Positions 6,323-6,498 of a stretch of DNA of 6,498 nucleotides are shown piece by piece; positions within the stretch are counted from its first letter, which is position 1, and each line of letters opens with the position of its first letter. A program made the position numbers and the translations under genes. Source of the DNA: Tannerella sp. (GTDB taxonomy: Bacteria > Bacteroidota > Bacteroidia > Bacteroidales > Tannerellaceae); contig JAISWC010000317.1 in assembly GCA_031271245.1 (NCBI GenBank), positions 1 through 6,498 of the forward strand, written 5' to 3'. The notes under the pieces are model-generated. The model was not told the origin of the DNA, searched no databases, and saw nothing but the letters and a program-made list of their open reading frames with translations.

Positions 6323-6435
6323 GTTCGACGTAAAAAGAGGAAGCGCAGGAGTTGAATACCCATAAAAATCGGAGGAGATCAGTTTTAGTACCGAAAAACA
6401 AATAACGTATAACCATAGCCCCCACGATAGCAAAC

Positions 6436-6498
6436 AAAAAAATCCCGTCAGGGAGGGCATGTGAAAAATGAGCGATTTACATGTCATCCCTGATGGGA
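6436..6498 (-). terminator. Large hairpin with T7 tract, terminator for a convergent gene
   Basis: TCCCGTCAGGGA (6443-6454) pairs with TCCCTGATGGGA (6487-6498) over 12 bp with one G-T wobble. Inside, CATGT (6458-6462) pairs with ACATG (6479-6483), and AAAT (6466-6469) pairs with ATTT (6475-6478) around a GAGCG loop. On the minus strand the stem is followed at once by seven T (6442-6436), the layout of an intrinsic terminator for a gene entering from the right. Whether it also ends the DUF2851 transcript cannot be judged, since the window stops at the end of the right arm. Its unusual length (56 bases) also allows a dispersed palindromic repeat or an element end. Confidence 0.6.

Noticed and set aside
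6323..6435. Possible tRNA or small RNA after DUF2851
   Set aside because: No cloverleaf, no T-loop GTTCRANNC in a valid context and no promoter could be seen.
6231..6437. Minus-strand frame with a hydrophobic stretch (FAIVGAMVIRYLFF)
   Set aside because: It starts at TTG inside the T-tract of the terminator-like hairpin and overlaps the 3' end of DUF2851; the hydrophobicity comes from T-rich DNA.
5057..6487. Open frame of 476 residues on the minus strand, antisense to DUF2851
   Set aside because: It overlaps a recognisable family protein along its whole length, has low-complexity Arg/Gln/Val-rich composition and no family motifs. Long antisense frames are expected opposite GC-rich codon usage.

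Overview
The window looks like a chromosomal segment of a member of the Bacteroidota, most likely order Bacteroidales. The evidence is the set of protein families (a WbqC-family protein, paired signal peptidases I, a short DapB and a DUF2851 protein, in an order I recall from Bacteroides-type genomes but could not check), weak or absent Shine-Dalgarno sites, and -7 elements of the TAnnTTTG type. I cannot name genus or species.

Left flank (1 to about 1235): a small decayed accessory region. It starts with the remnant of a RhuM-family gene (1-241), frameshifted inside its conserved WLTQQQ-type motif and cut off at the 3' side. An intact gene follows for a YkgJ-type cysteine-cluster protein (249-755). 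Next is a remnant of a HipB/XRE-type helix-turn-helix regulator (about 786-1010), which lacks an ATG, carries a charged residue in the recognition helix and has lost its C-terminus. The RhuM/YkgJ part is AT-rich (about 37% GC in sampled lines). From the HTH remnant rightwards the DNA is GC-rich (about 60-65% in sampled lines), so a composition boundary lies near 820-850. Positions 1011-1235 hold no convincing gene but contain two inverted repeats.

Core block, minus strand (4936 down to 1236): dapB (lysine/peptidoglycan pathway), lepB1 (a signal peptidase I with the full catalytic set), lepB2 (a paralogue that lacks the catalytic lysine and the serine that supports it), and a WbqC-family gene. 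The gaps are 39 and 30 bases, and the last pair overlaps as TGATG, so this is very probably one operon. It joins cell-wall precursor synthesis and protein export to an uncharacterised protein.

Right side, plus strand (5048-6322): a complete DUF2851 gene of unknown function, divergent from dapB. The 111-base spacer contains two back-to-back -7 elements that together form an imperfect dyad. After DUF2851 comes a non-coding stretch ending in a large hairpin (6443-6498). On the minus strand this hairpin is followed by a T7 run, so it looks like the terminator of a convergent gene to the right of the window.

I do not see a complete new defence or mobile system. The best leads are the lysine-less signal peptidase paralogue coupled to the WbqC gene, the possible metal site and nuclease-like motif of DUF2851, and the graveyard of RhuM and HipB-like fragments.
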